Assembly: GCF_032854445.1 (NCBI RefSeq)
Contig: NC_088295.1
Location: 12,947,385 to 13,007,384 of the forward strand
From: Liolophura sinensis
Taxonomy: Eukaryota; Mollusca; Polyplacophora; Chitonida; Chitonidae
DNA: 60,000 bases
Direction: 5' to 3'
Positions 12,534 to 24,795 of the stretch are shown here, one piece after another; the stretch's first letter is position 1; each line of letters opens with the position of its first letter. A model generated the notes under the pieces. It did no database searches. It saw only the letters and a program-made list of their open reading frames with translations, and was not told the DNA's origin. The position numbers and the translations under genes were made by a program.

Positions 12534-15417
12534 CAAATTCCCTTTCCTTAACTGGTGAAGTATCAACGATACTGGTGGGGGCTAATTTTATTTTTATATC
12601 AAGTAACACATAAGGCTCCGGTGTTTGAGGATGTCCTTTCTTGGTACATAATGTATTAATACGCCAAAACTGGGTGATTGCTTTCGAAGAAGATGAGCAA
12701 AGTAATATACTGAAATGACAAAAAGGTCGTGATATAGTAACCAATTTTCTTGATTGTGTTTCTAATAGCCAAAATATTTTAGACAACATTTAAGTGATTG
12801 ATATGAATGTCAAAACATGACTATTGAACACTGTACTGACGGGAGTACACGGGAGCTTGTATACCAGAGGTGAGGAAGGGTAGGTGGAAGACCAATAAAG
12901 CAAGGTCAACGCTTCTTTCATGATGCACAGAAGGCTCACCATAGTCAAACTGTCACATTTACATCCACCAGTTTATTCCACTAAACCATTTAAACATATC
13001 AAAGAGCAAATCTAATGGTTTAAATATGGTATGTAACACACGATAATATATTCAGAAGCCAGGCTTTAGGAATGTTCTGTAGGAAGAGATGGATTCTCCA
13101 TATAAAATCTTTTTGGATGTTTCATCCCTATCGGAAGAAATCTTAAGGCATACTGAGGATATATAAAGCATGAAGAAGTATCATCCATTAACTGCTTAAA
13201 ACGGTCAGTGTTCAGGGGTTTTCAGTGTACAATGTAACGCATTTAACAAAGAAGCATTTACATACTGAACTTTGATGTTGCTAACGGAACGTCAATGTTG
13301 TTCAGGGGATATTTAGATTCCCAGCTCTCACTGTTTGTGGGCCCTAGAAAACAGTTGAAGAAGACTACTTTTTTCATCCAATGTGCACTGCATATCTGTA
13401 CGTAATGAGTGATAAAGTTCTACACTAACTTGCCGAAGGTCGGACTCTACCCATAAATTTGACCACCGTCTTATAGGTGACAAGTTCTTGAGACTGACCT
13501 TTAAAAAAAACAAAAAAAATAAACTGATATACACAATGATGATGATGTGATGACTATAATTGCATCGATATCTTCTAATTTATAAATCCGACTTGAATAA
13601 TACACATGTTGAAGATGAGTTAATCATCTCAATCCGCGTACATCATGTGAGATCTTTTCAGTGAAGCAAATGTACATTATGGTCCAAGACAATCAAGAAA
13701 ACACGATTAATGAAACTGAATTGCAGGGTGCAAATCTATTGTTCAGACAAATCCTTATCCAGATGTCGGTTGAAGACTGTCTTCCTTACCATTGTTACTA
13801 GAACAGAACGGAAAATTTTGACGTTGGGAACAATTTCTTTCAAAGCAAACCCCAAGAGGTATAAGCTGTAGTTATTTAACCCAAAATTCTTGATAAAACA
13901 TTGTCTTACGGTATATAGTTAAGAGGGCACATCACTTTGTAAGTCCACTTGACCACTCATTTCATTTTGACTGAATCCCAACTAAATGCTGCTTTGGCCA
14001 CTAGTAGGTTGTATATACTTAGATGACCATTTAGGTTCTCGGGCCAGGCGTTATTGTTTCATGATTATTTACTGTTCTGTTTTTGCTCAGTCTCAGGGAA
14101 AGTGTCTCAACCATCAAGGTATGAGGGGGTCAATGGAGTTCCTTAGTACTGCAATATATTTGCAGACATATCTGTATACCAATGACCTTTTAATTCAATT
14201 GTATATATCAACGAAGAAAGTCCATATCTAGAAATCCTCCAATTCTTGCCTACATTGACGGCTTAGATTGGCAGTTTCATTTTCTAGTGACGACCGTGGC
14301 TGCCTATCAACACAAATAGACGGGACGCACTCTACCAGCCAGCACTTAACTTGTCAAAGCCTTACATATAAACCATTCTTTTCCTTAATAGTCTTTTGTA
14401 GCTTTGCTCAAGATGGAATCAGCCAACAAAGTTAATAGTAGTGGGAATATTATTTATAACAACGGAGAGGCTGGTGTGTCGATACAGTCGGCGAAATATC
14501 AACTCGATCAGGGACACACAGATTTTATTGAATCGCAAGGAACATAAAATTCACCATGCAGAGCAAATATATTGGTTCGAACAGTGGGTATGTCCTCTAA
14601 GCCGAAAAACTGTTCCATATATATATATGTTAACTGGAGGTAAATATGTTCAGCAAACTATGGCAGGTGATGCTCTCTAGCTGGTTTTAGGCATTCACTT
14701 ACCTAATAACATATAACACGGACCACTCGATATGTTACATCACTGGACATAACTCGTCATTGATCAAGTGGTCTAGACTTAACTGGAAGTCCTTTGGTGA
14801 AGACCTCTTTAGTGAAGATCCTCACAGAGCAGCGTCATTTCCTGTACATCTCATGATCGGTTGTTTGCGTTACCGACTGGGACGGAAAGTCTAAGCATGG
14901 CTAAATTAAGCTAGCTTTCTTGCTGCCATTCTACATGCATTGGCAAAAACTAAGCAGATTGAAAGCATTTTGTCGTGACCGTCCTAGTAAAAAAAACAAT
15001 AGGCGACTATCAGTGGAGCTTACTCTAAACCAGACAGATGAAACCTTTACTCGGAAAGTCGGGGCTCACCTGTTAAGTGCGTCTATCTATGAAGTACTCA
15101 ACAAATTCCAATTATAGGAAAGCTGTTGTGGTCATTCTGCCCTAGAGATGTGGCTGGATTTAAATGAATGATGATGAGAATAACATGGAACAAAAGATAT
15201 TTTTAGAAAAAAATGCTTGAAGGTCTGGACAGCCCGCTATTTGAAAAAAAGCCTTCACCAACCGAAATGGCAATGACTGCTATCAGGTAAAATGACATCG
15301 GCAACACTATTGTATATATACGCTCGGTTGAAAGATATCACACTTGTCCACACTCCATACGGACTGTGGAAACTAAACTGAGACTATTCTTTTCAACAAT
15401 AAACAGAGGCTTTCTTT

Positions 15418-15778
15418 GAGGCAGGTGAGGTATGCAGTTCAGGGCGAAATCGGGTGGACCATGGGGTATAAGTTCATAGAAGTGGGAGCCTGGGACTCAC
15501 GTTCAGACAGGTAAAGCAAGCAGTTCCCAGTGAAATCAGGTGGAACGTGGGGTATAGGTTTATAGAATTGGGGTCTGAGGCTCACGTTTAAGCAGGTGGG
15601 GTATATGCAGTTCAGTGTGAAATCAGTTGGGGTGTGGGATATAGGTTCATGGAAGTGGGGTCTGGGACTCACGTTCAAATAAGTGAGGTATATGCAGTTC
15701 AGAGTGAAATCAGGTGGAGTGTGGGATATGGGTTCATGGAAGTGGGGTCTGGGGATCACGTTCAGGCAGGTGGGGTAT
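15418..15778. repeat. ~84-bp minisatellite, about 4 copies
   Basis: Copies share 'tatgcagttcag', 'gaaatcaggtgga' and 'gaagtggggtctggg', with a repeat step of about 84 bp. Because 84 is divisible by 3, the minus strand stays open for 106 codons with a 28-residue repeat (HFHEPISHTPPDFT). This is a by-product of the array; there is no start context or splice evidence. Confidence 0.85.
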
Positions 15779-17797
15779 AAAATTCAAAGCTGACTTAGTG
15801 CTACACATCAGATAAGTCTATGGATCTGTATCACAGATTCAACCTGTTGGAGTGCATGTCTTAAATATAGCAGGACATCATTTAATCAGCAGTTAATCTG
15901 TACAGTTACCTATTGTGCTGATGGCCCTCGGTTGGTTAAAATGCTGACTCTCCTATACTTTGCTATAGAAAATTGTGTGCAGTGCAATGTGTTTTAAAAT
16001 AGGGAATCGTGAACTTGAAAAACGATCGACACTTTCACTTAACACCAATATATTTATGCATTAGCAACCTACTGAAGCTGAAAGTCATTTATTTTATTAT
16101 ACACACCTGAGAACCGTGTTCTAACACATACCACACTGCAGGGTATCAGTGCCACGGCTTGATACAGGCACTATTTCTTATATAACCGATTTAGCAAATT
16201 GTTCAGTTTACAGTTAGTTCTACGGACAACTACATATGTAAGACTCACTTTCACGATATTTAGGGTAGACCCATGCCGTTTTATAATCCTTTCTATCGTA
16301 TGTGACCTCCAGACAGGTCCTTGACATGTGATACCTGGAAATTCGAACGGAAGGTAAAGGCACACTGGATGCTTAATTGACGCAAGTTGTAGTACTCGTT
16401 TTACGTTTGCTGTATAAACTCTTTGAACGTTGTTGGGGACTTTCAGAAATCCAAAGACACGCATGTATATGAGTCGACCACTGCCTTAACTCTCTCCATA
16501 TATAAAATTACACGTTTCACATTGGCAATTGGACCGTAAGCGTCCGCACACACAAAATTACATGTGTCCATGTATTCTCGTCACGGTATATTTATTTTTG
16601 AACATTGTAGCACTCTGTGCAGTCATCAGCATATTCCTGCAGGTCATGAGATATCCAGAGTAGGCAGACGAAGAAACGAACGATGCTTTTGACTTTTGAT
16701 ATTGTCAAGTTAATTATGGGGACTTTATTAAGTGGTAGGACTATTTACACATTATTGCCGCGCTGTATGAGGTCAGTGGTTAATTCCGAGCTGCATTCAT
16801 CAGATTAAAAGCGATCATTATGTATTAGAATGCTGGCCATTTGAAGCGGACAATACAGTCGCCAGGCTATCACTACATACATTAGGCATGGCTATTACCG
16901 CTATATGCCAATGTTTATGTAATAAGGACAGTATTTCCCCTAAATAAGCCTGTCGCCGTGCCGCAGCTAAACCAGCCTTCGATTTTTCTCTTGACCCATC
17001 TGCAGAGGTAATCTCTTTCCCTTGCGCTGGAATGAAACCTTTCGGAAGTATAGAACGAAATGAATCCATAAGCCTGTGGAATGAGTGAGAGAGAAACTTC
17101 ATATCGCAGCGATGAGATAATGATAAATTTACAAGAATAAACAGGTTTGTGGTGAAAGCTTTCTCTTCCATGCTTCGTGATTGGATCTGCTGATTAAAGG
17201 CTAGTCGATTCCAGACCTGACACTGGCCAGCTTCCCATGATCAAGGTTAAGAATCCCTTTTACAGGAATTTGAGAAAACAGGCATTACAATAGGTGACTG
17301 GGCGGAGCTGGCTATTGAGTGGAATGAATGAGCCAGTGAACGGTATCCACTGGTTTTCAGAGAACGGGAACATTGGGTTGGTTTCCATGGCTACAGCCAC
17401 CCGTTAAATCCAGTAGCTAAAGAGTCAAGGAAACGATGAGTCATTAGGGAGACTGCTTACACAAATAGGAAGATTTCATTGGCTCAAGAGTCGTAAGCTT
17501 GAGCAGCAATTAATAACCATTCGTTGCGTAGTTTTGTAATAAACCTGTAAAAAATGTAAGCCGCCATGCCGGCTGCAGGGTGTCTGTGGGTCAGAACGAG
17601 GGTTAGGTCTGCATCCCCAGGCCAGGACCCTTATGCTTCACCGGTACATCCCTTCTTTTTCCATCCTAAGTCTTTGTGTATAATTGTCATTGATCAAAGC
17701 TGTGGACAAATGTGAACCCTTATGGTAATCAATAGCAGTGAATGAAGACGAGAGTTAATCAGTGTAAGAGGTGATAATTACACAAAATACCACTTAC
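15779..17797. other. Probable 5' part of intron 1 of CACNG-like gene 1
   Basis: Lies directly downstream of the exon 1 donor at 17797. A 117-codon minus frame at 16818-17171 begins with ATG but resembles no family and lacks splice support. Exon 2 was looked for and not seen. Confidence 0.5.
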
Positions 17798-17996
17798 CCG
17801 CCTCCACGCATGTTCTCCACAGTCCCGAATACATTCGCAGATACTCCGCAGATCTGTTGTATGTCCGCTCCGATACCTTTTCCTTTGTATACAGCCAGTA
17901 ATCTGTGGCCACGGCGATACATAGAAGTCCAAAGGCGGCACAGGAACAGGCACTGGTCATCACCATCAGGATTCGTTTCTTGCCACAACAGTCCAT
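17798..17996 (-). CDS. CACNG/TARP-like calcium channel gamma subunit, first coding exon
   Basis: Four-pass membrane proteins of this family (PMP22/claudin fold) modulate voltage-gated calcium channels or AMPA-type glutamate receptors at the plasma membrane. The exon encodes 66 residues plus one base. It shows a short basic N-terminus, a first membrane segment at about residues 9-30, the family motif TDYWLY at 31-36, an N-glycosylation site NRS at 47-49, and SGLWRTC at 57-63, the claudin-type GLW-C signature. The layout resembles vertebrate gamma-5/gamma-7. The ATG at 17996 has A at -3 and G at +4, a good Kozak context. A GTAAGT donor follows directly, giving phase 1, as expected for exon 1 in this family. 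Transcription runs to lower coordinates; exons 2-4 were not found between 1 and 17797, so intron 1 is long or the rest lies off-window. Family assignment is strong; the exact subtype is not resolved. Confidence 0.88.
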
Positions 17997-19639
17997 TGTA
18001 CACACCTCAGCAGCGACATAGGCCTGGGGCTGGGATACGGGCTTCCGCCGGGAGTCCGCAGCATGAGAGCTCCCTAAAGAAACACCGGGACATTAGTCCC
18101 TGATAGCCCAAGACTAGCCACGTGCCTCAAACCCGCCACACCGTCTCCTCGACTGGTAAAATCCTCACACATACACACAAGGGAAATTAAGAAGGTGTAT
18201 CAGAGAAGGTGAAATAGGCTAGATGTTTAGCCCCTAAACCATCGCCCGAGATATTGGCGGTAGGTAGAATTCCGTCACGAATGATCACAGCACGGCCAAA
18301 GCAAAGATTCCATTAGCCGCCCATCTTCATGGCCGGCTTCTCCGGTCGCTGGTAAGCACGGGTCCCCAATCTAAGCGGGGCTCTTATTCTATACAAGCTG
18401 AATATCCTGTATCTTCTTAGATGGGGAATGGCTGACCATACATGAATGGTTTGTAGTTTAAACTCTCTCCTCCTATCTGCTAAAATCAATATTGGGGAGC
18501 TTGACAAGCAAACAGGCTTGGGCTTTCCACTGTACAAGAGCAGGGGCAATAACCCTCAAAGCAGTCGGGAATCATATTGCTGGCCGTTAACAACTGTCGC
18601 ACTCATACGTACTCTTATCACGTCTGTACAACCCCATCGAGTTAAGCGAATAGGCGAGTTAATTGCTGGCCGTCTTACATGGACAAACACACATATATTT
18701 GAAGCTACAACGCCACATCCTGCCCAGACTGGTCAGCCATCTCGTCACTACCTTTCTCAACTCCCGAACCATAGGCAGCCATCCAACATGGGTTCGCCTT
18801 TACCGTCCTTGTCAAATTCACATGCTTGCCAGCTAGCCAAAGCGTTCCTCGTATGCACGCATGCGTTGACTTGGTAATAAAACAGCCCTGTCCTCCAGAT
18901 TAGAGGGATGGCTTGTAACCTAGCCTGAATAGCCCTGGCCAGTCCAGCTCTTCCAGTGATTATCAGCACTGATTACTTACGTTCAGCGGAAAACCACGTG
19001 TCCATATTACCAATAAGCCGGAAAATACAACTGAGCAAAGCTTAATATTGGTATATAGCATGCGAAGCCATCTAGTGATGTAAACATCATTTGGCCGCCT
19101 TCTTTCAACGCAGTATTTTTCTTATTAATTTGGATTAAAGGTATTAATTACTGTCTCGACGATAACTGAATTTTTCTAAGCATGTTGGACCTATTAGTGC
19201 TTGTTGTGGGCAAAAGTACTATTTTTTTCCTATGAAAATTTTTAACAATTATTATTTAGAAACATATTTGGTCAGTATTATAGAGAAGGTCCAACCCTGT
19301 GTTTATGATGATACCATCAAATTCTATAATTATGTCAGAATTTTACATCGTAAACAATCAAGCGTGGCCTATATAAGTGATGTAAGTGAACAGAATGCTT
19401 GCTTACTGTATGGCATACGCGTTCGATTCTTTTTCACAACTGGAAATAGTGTCTGATATATATGCTACTATTATGGTCGATTCCAATTAATTTGAAGACC
19501 ACAGCGAGATACGATGTAGTTCTAAAGCAGTCCAACATTCAGCGCTCACAAAGTATTGCTTCCTAGGGGTCATCTTACACAAGATGTAGTTCGTTTACAA
19601 TGTACGTACTACTTGATGGGGCCCTTTCAGAACACGTGT
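17997..19639. other. 5' flank of CACNG-like gene 1; no other gene supported
   Basis: The first ~120 bp upstream of the ATG are comparatively GC-rich and may hold the 5' UTR; no TATA box is obvious. A 143-codon plus frame (18446-18877) has no recognisable domain or splice signals and overlaps minus frames. Confidence 0.4.
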
Positions 19640-20158
19640 AGAAATTCACATCGCCACACAAGGCGCAATTCCAACAAGTGTTCAACATTGAGGTACGTGT
19701 ACTCTTATAGAGTACTGCCTTGAAGTCCAGTGCAGTTCAGCTTACACGTTCGCTGACCGAGTAGTTGGGATGATGCCACACAAGGCGCAATTCTAACAAG
19801 TGTTCATCATTGAGGTACATGTACTGTTATAGAGTACTGCCTTGAAGTCCAGTACAGTTCAGCTTACACTTTCGCTGACCGAGTAGTGTTTGGTTGGGAT
19901 CATGCCACACAAGGCGCAATTCCAACAAGTGTTCAACATTGAGGTACATGTACTCTTATAGAGTACTACCTTGAAGTCCGGTGCAGTCCAGCTTACACTT
20001 TCGCTGACCGAGTAGTGTTTGGTTGGGATCATGCCACACAAGGCGCAATTCCAACAAGTGTTCAACATTGAGGTACATGTACTCTTATAGAGTACTACCT
20101 TGAAGTCCGGTGCAGTCCAGCTTACACGTTCGCTTACCAAGTCTGTCTGATTGGGTCT
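19640..20158. repeat. ~129-bp satellite, left block (4 copies)
   Basis: Copies begin near 19651, 19773, 19903 and 20032, each with 'cacacaaggcgcaattcc', 'tgttcaacattgaggtac', 'cttatagagtac' and 'cagcttacac'. The last two copies are almost identical to each other. The 102-codon minus frame across it (43-residue repeat) is an effect of the period. Confidence 0.9.
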
Positions 20159-21022
20159 GTGTCGCACAAGGCGAAATTCCAGCGCTGCCCATGTACTTTC
20201 TGATGGGACAGGGGTGGGGTCATGTCATGCAAGGCGGAATTCCAGTGCTGTCCAAGTACTTTCTGATGGGAGAGGGGTGGGGGTCATGGCATGCAAGGCG
20301 GAACGGAATTCCAGCGCTGTTCAAGTACCTTCTGACAGGAGAGGGGTGGGTGTCATGTCATGGAAGGCGGAATTCCAGTGCTGTTCAAGTACCTTCTGAT
20401 GGGACAGGGGTGGAGTCATGTCATGCAAGGCGGAATTCCAGCGCTGTTCAAGTACCTTCTGATGGGACAGGGGTGGGTGTCATGTCATGCAAGGCGGAAT
20501 TCCAGCGCTGTTCAAGTACCTTCTGATGGGACAGGGGTGGGTGTCATGTCATGCAAGGCGGAATTCCAGCGCTGTTCAAGTACCTTCTGATGGGACAGGG
20601 GTGGGTGTCATGTCATGCAAGGCGGAATTCCAGCGCTGTTCAAGTACCTTCTGATGGGACAGGGGTGGGGTCATGTCATGCAAGGCGGAATTCTAGCGCT
20701 GTTCAAGTACCTTCTGATGGGACAGGGGTGGAGTCATGTCATGCAAGGCGGAATTCCAGTGCTGTTCAAGTACCTTCTGATGGGACAGGGGTGGGTGTCA
20801 TGTCATGCAAGGCGGAATTCCAGCGCTGTTCAAGTACCTTCTGATGGGACAGGGGTGGGGTCATGTCATGCAAGGCGGAATTCCAGCGCTGTTCAAGTAC
20901 CTTCTGATGGGACAGGGGTGGGGGTCATGGCCTGCAAGGCGGAATTCCAGCGCTGTTCAAGTACCTTCTGATGGGACAGGGGTGGGTGTCATGTCATGCA
21001 AGGCGGAATTCCAGCGCTGTCG
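20159..21022. repeat. 63/64-bp minisatellite, about 14 copies
   Basis: The unit is built on 'caaggcggaattccagcgct', 'gttcaagtaccttctgatgg' and 'gacaggggtgg', with either gggt or gggtgt before catgtcatg. Most copies contain an EcoRI site (gaattc). Copies are highly similar in the middle and more diverged at the left edge. All plus-strand frames are open because the unit lacks stops; the many overlapping ORFs here are not genes. Confidence 0.95.
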
Positions 21023-21160
21023 ACAATTCAGGTACTCTTACAGAGTATTTCCTGAAAGTTCGGTGCAGACCAGCTTACACGTTTGGGTCAAGTCAAACAA
21101 GGCGCAATTCCAACAGATGTCCAACATTCAGGTACTCTTACAGTGGTGTAGTGCCTGGTA
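21023..21160. repeat. ~129-bp satellite, right block (about one copy)
   Basis: The long-unit sequence resumes: 'caattcaggtactcttacag', 'agaccagcttacac', 'caaggcgcaattccaacag'. It is diverged from the left block and ends near 21160. Confidence 0.75.
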
Positions 21161-22303
21161 GTGGTCATTTCAGACAGGACTGTAATCCAGTGATGTTATA
21201 CACTCTCGTGTAGTACTGTTAGATAGGAGGCATTTCACTCACAATGGAATCCCAATCTAATATCTGGCGGGATTTCGGTCCTGTCAAACTTGTAAATGAT
21301 GCCTCAGTATACTGGCAGATGAGCACCACTTGATCGCAAGCTGAATTCCAGTCCAGTTAGTCAATCATGTTAACTCACAGAGCACAGTCATATTGGGAGT
21401 AGATGTATGTAAGAAGCAGCATTGGATAGCTGACCTGTGTGAATTATATTCAATCATTACGTTTACCTCATGATAAAAATGTAGAATCCTGAAGCATTGA
21501 ATAGATACAGCAAGAAAAACTAGCATTAAACATTTGGATATTTAGACAGGATCCAGGTTGTATGTAAAGCTTGGTGTCTTCATTATATGTTACAAAGTAG
21601 CCATGTTCCGTGTGCATAACATGTGATTTTTGCGTCTATGAATCGAAATAGGAGGAGTAGTAGTATACTGTAGTAACACTCTAAAGCCAGGTGGTAGAGG
21701 AAGAACACGGCATATGAGGCCAGAACGGAATAACCCGATTGGCGCAAAGTCAGACTGTTACTCGCCATGTAGAATTCGTACAAAATTACAATATAGTGTT
21801 TGTACCCCATTATGCGATCTGGCACTTTTCTCGTGCATTGTCAGTTTACACTGTGACAGCCAGGGCCCAGTATAGGGCAGAACAGTGCCTGAAGTCTATC
21901 GCACTGCCGGCTTTCATACCGTGATCATCAGCAAAACGAAGATAATTAGATTTGGAAAGAGGGTGAGCCGTGCGTCTGTTTGTGTGACAGTCGATACACC
22001 GTCTCACAATACTGTCTAGATTGTTGACTAATCCCCAATTACGTGCAGTGGCAGTACATCAGACTCAGCAGGGACGCAGTAATGCACTGAGTGATGAACA
22101 CGCTGGCTTCTATGGCCCCCAGCCCCGGCCACCATTAACGCTATGAAATACCAACTCTTGAGATGACATAAAAGGACACAGGCTGATAAAGGAGCCAGGA
22201 CGATCGTGAAAACATCGATGAAATGTCAAGTTGAATTTACCAGTCGTCTTGTATTAATCTGTATTTTCTGTAACACCAGCCGACATTTTACATCAGTCCT
22301 CCT

Positions 22304-22336
22304 CCGTGGATAGAATCGCATCCTTGCGATCCACGG
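22304..22336. repeat. Bulged hairpin
   Basis: The left arm ccgtggat (22304-22311) and tcgca (22316-22320) pair with tgcgatccacgg (22325-22336), around the loop tcct with a short bulge. It would make a 12-13-bp stem. Confidence 0.65.
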
Positions 22337-23264
22337 TCTGATCCAAAATTAATGTTTTTAAGATATATTCATGTCCGAAATTTCCGGAGACAGTTTGGTT
22401 ATGCAAGTGTTATATTTCGGTAAATGAATATGGCTTCCCAGGTCTAGGGCGACCACAAACACCAGATCACCTTCCAATTTATCTGACATGAGGGGGAGTT
22501 TCTGATTTACCACTGCCCATTCCACGCCCACCAGACTGGTATTCGGAAAGGAGCCATTAGAAAATTATTTGTTTACCGAAAGAAAATCTATGTAACGTCC
22601 CACTAATACTGCCGCCCTACTTAGCATGGGAAGTGTTTATACTAAACTTACAGCCTTACAGACTTTGAAAGCTCCAACATCCAGCCTACATATAACTACG
22701 TTTCTGGCAAGACCTTAAATCGCATGTCGAGTTCATTGGATAGGCAGTCAATTTCACAAAATATCGGTAAAATTAGAATTCACTGCTTAAAAGGCTGTTG
22801 TTTGCAATCCATCTGATGTTTCCTGTCTTTGCATGAATAATGCATCTGGTATATTGTATATGAGAAAATGACTGCTGGCTGTATAACTCAAAACGCGCCT
22901 AATTGATGGTTTTAGTTATAAACCAGACTACAGTAAAATGATGTAATGGATGACCAAAACACAACTTTGTCTGAGATCTGACAATTGTAATGATTTAATT
23001 ATAAAGAGTTCCCATAGCCAAACGTGGTGTGGATATACTCTGTAAACTGCAATTCGGCCGTGACTAATTTGGGATTAGTGGTATGTTTGGCCTTCTGCGA
23101 CTGCTTGCCCATAACAAGCAGGTTTAGCTGACAATCAGCTAGGCTTTTCGTTGTCAGCAATTGGACAAAGGACCGACCCCGGCACACGCCAGCAATCTAT
23201 TCTATCCACCGGCCGGATTGTAACCACGCACTGCAAATGCGATTTTTATTGGAGAAACTGATTG

Positions 23265-23579
23265 TTACAAATGAGGTGGACGGAGACTGCGTCTTGGCGG
23301 GACCACCCAGAACCTCCTTGCCCAGCCTGAGACACTGTTCCATTCCGTGGCCGTGAAAGTAATAAAAACACAGTCATTAACGGGTGAGTGAGGCTTCGAC
23401 AGGCAAAGTTCACTGCCGTTCGATTGAGACTCCTCTAAATCTTGTAGAAGTGTTTGGTCGATCTCTGTCCAGCTTTCCTCATCAACTGACCTTCCGTCTG
23501 CAAGCCGATTGCGATTCCCTGTAAGCCCATGTTTCTTAATAAAGCCTTGATTTATCCCCTCCCCCCGCATTTTCTGCAT
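23265..23579 (-). CDS. Candidate internal exon with acidic sequence
   Basis: A 104-codon open frame. Its middle part has a protein-like acidic composition (RSVDEESWTEIDQTLLQDLEES). It is preceded by a plausible acceptor (atcggcttgcag) at the start of that acidic part. No clear donor follows, and the ends of the frame look like non-coding sequence. No family is recognised. Confidence 0.22.
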   Translation of the reverse strand: MQKMRGEGINQGFIKKHGLTGNRNRLADGRSVDEESWTEIDQTLLQDLEESQSNGSELCLSKPHSPVNDCVFITFTATEWNSVSGWARRFWVVPPRRSLRPPHL

Positions 23580-24227
23580 TCCCCCTGTTGAATCCGTCTC
23601 GCAGGGTTGAAATGGGCCATCTGACTAACCATTGACGCTCATCTGACTTCAGCATCGTCAATCACTGTATTACTGTCATTGCGTAACGTAGATAACTTAT
23701 AATGATGTATTCATATCAGAAGATTCAGACCGGACAGGAAAATCACAACCACAATCATAACGACTTTGAGGTCACTTAACTGGCGACATTTCGAGAGAAA
23801 AACGCCTCTCTTCCCACAAATCCAGGAGACCATTTTGATTCATGTCTAAATTTGAAATGTAATTGGTAAAATAAATGTCTACTGTTGTGTTTTAGGACGT
23901 GGACATGTGAACAACATCTCAGTGTTATGTTGTGACACACTTATCACAGTTGGAGCACTACAGTCCGTCGACTGGGATATAAAGTGAAAGTTCGAAGAGG
24001 TCAAAAATAGCTCGGTGGAGATGAATCCAAGGTGATTCCATTGGAAAAACATTGGATTTTAGCGGTAGTCACTCATGTGTGGTGACGTTACAACATATTC
24101 AGATGGCTTCAAAAAAATTCATTACTTACTGAATTGTTTATTTGTGTCTTTCTTTGCATAGCACGTTGCGAAAAATACCATTACACTAACAGTGATGGGC
24201 ATGTGTTATATTCTTATAAAAACCAGC

Positions 24228-24795
24228 ATTTATTTATCTACTTATTTGGTTGGTTAGTCGCTCTCACGTTAGGTTTGGCAAAAACATTGTTTGGCAAAGG
24301 ATTGGTGTTTAACTCCAAACTCATTAGACTTGAGAATAAGCTATATTTGTATGGAAATTATCATTCATTCGTTTATATACTTGATTGATGCTTACTCAAT
24401 AACTGTCACCTATACGATGGACAACAGTTTTGTGGGTGGAGAAAACCGGAGAGCCCTGGATCATCCACCTTCCATTTAGGAGTTACTTCACACACATGTG
24501 ACATATGATATTTGTGGACAAGTAATCTCCAGCGAAGTTCATGTAAGGCCACACAAGCGGGTGCCGTCGACCACACAAACGGGTGACGTCGACCACACAA
24601 GGGAGTAACGTCGACCACACAGGCAAGTGCCGTCGACCACACAAGGGAGTGCCGTCGACCACGAAAGGACATAAATGTCCCGAAAACAACTATTATAGAA
24701 GGGACTTGAGAGAATTGCCTTTCTAGGATGGAACTGAACCTATGTCGCGTGTGATTGAAAGGCAAGTGCCTTAACCACTTGACCACGCTAAGTTC
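24228..24795 (-). mobile_element. SINE D, tRNA-headed, with internal minisatellite
   Basis: On the minus strand the element starts near 24795 with a tRNA-like head: gtggtcaagtggttaagg (A-box region) and ggttcagttcc at 24730-24740 (near-perfect B box). The body is interrupted by the 22-bp array at 24548-24666. The 3' part holds a core like SINE A (tatacgatgg ... gtgggtggagaaaaccggag on the plus strand) and an ATAAAT-rich tail near 24228. The head resembles tRNA-Leu or tRNA-Ser. Confidence 0.6.
24548..24666. repeat. 22-bp minisatellite, 5 copies, SalI-containing
   Basis: The unit is cacacaagcgggtgccgtcg plus ac, with variants at three or four positions. Each unit carries GTCGAC. It lies inside SINE D. 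Confidence 0.9.

Larger units (their letters stand above)
7041..15417. other. Long stretch without a supported gene
   Basis: No exon with homology I recognise. Open frames such as 8646-8900 (plus, 84 codons) and 12460-12789 (minus, 109 codons) lack splice or family evidence. Two perfect inverted repeats are annotated separately (11941-11975, 12504-12533). If gene 1's intron runs through here, part of this is intronic. Confidence 0.45.
21161..24227. other. No supported gene apart from a weak exon candidate
   Basis: Holds the hairpin at 22304-22336 and the doubtful exon at 23265-23579. Otherwise no repeat or exon was recognised. The 80-codon minus frame at 21583-21825 is hydrophobic but unsupported. 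Confidence 0.4.

Noticed and set aside
15439-15759. Proline/histidine-rich 28-residue repeat protein on the minus strand
   Set aside because: It is produced by the 84-bp minisatellite; there is no start context, splice site or flanking coding sequence.
18446-18877. 143-codon plus-strand ORF near CACNG-like gene 1
   Set aside because: No domain, biased chance composition, overlapping minus frames, and no splice or promoter evidence.
20110-21213. Stacked overlapping ORFs of 76-138 codons on the plus strand that look like a repeat protein family
   Set aside because: The 63/64-bp unit has no stop in any plus frame, so all frames stay open; the peptides are the same DNA repeat read three ways.
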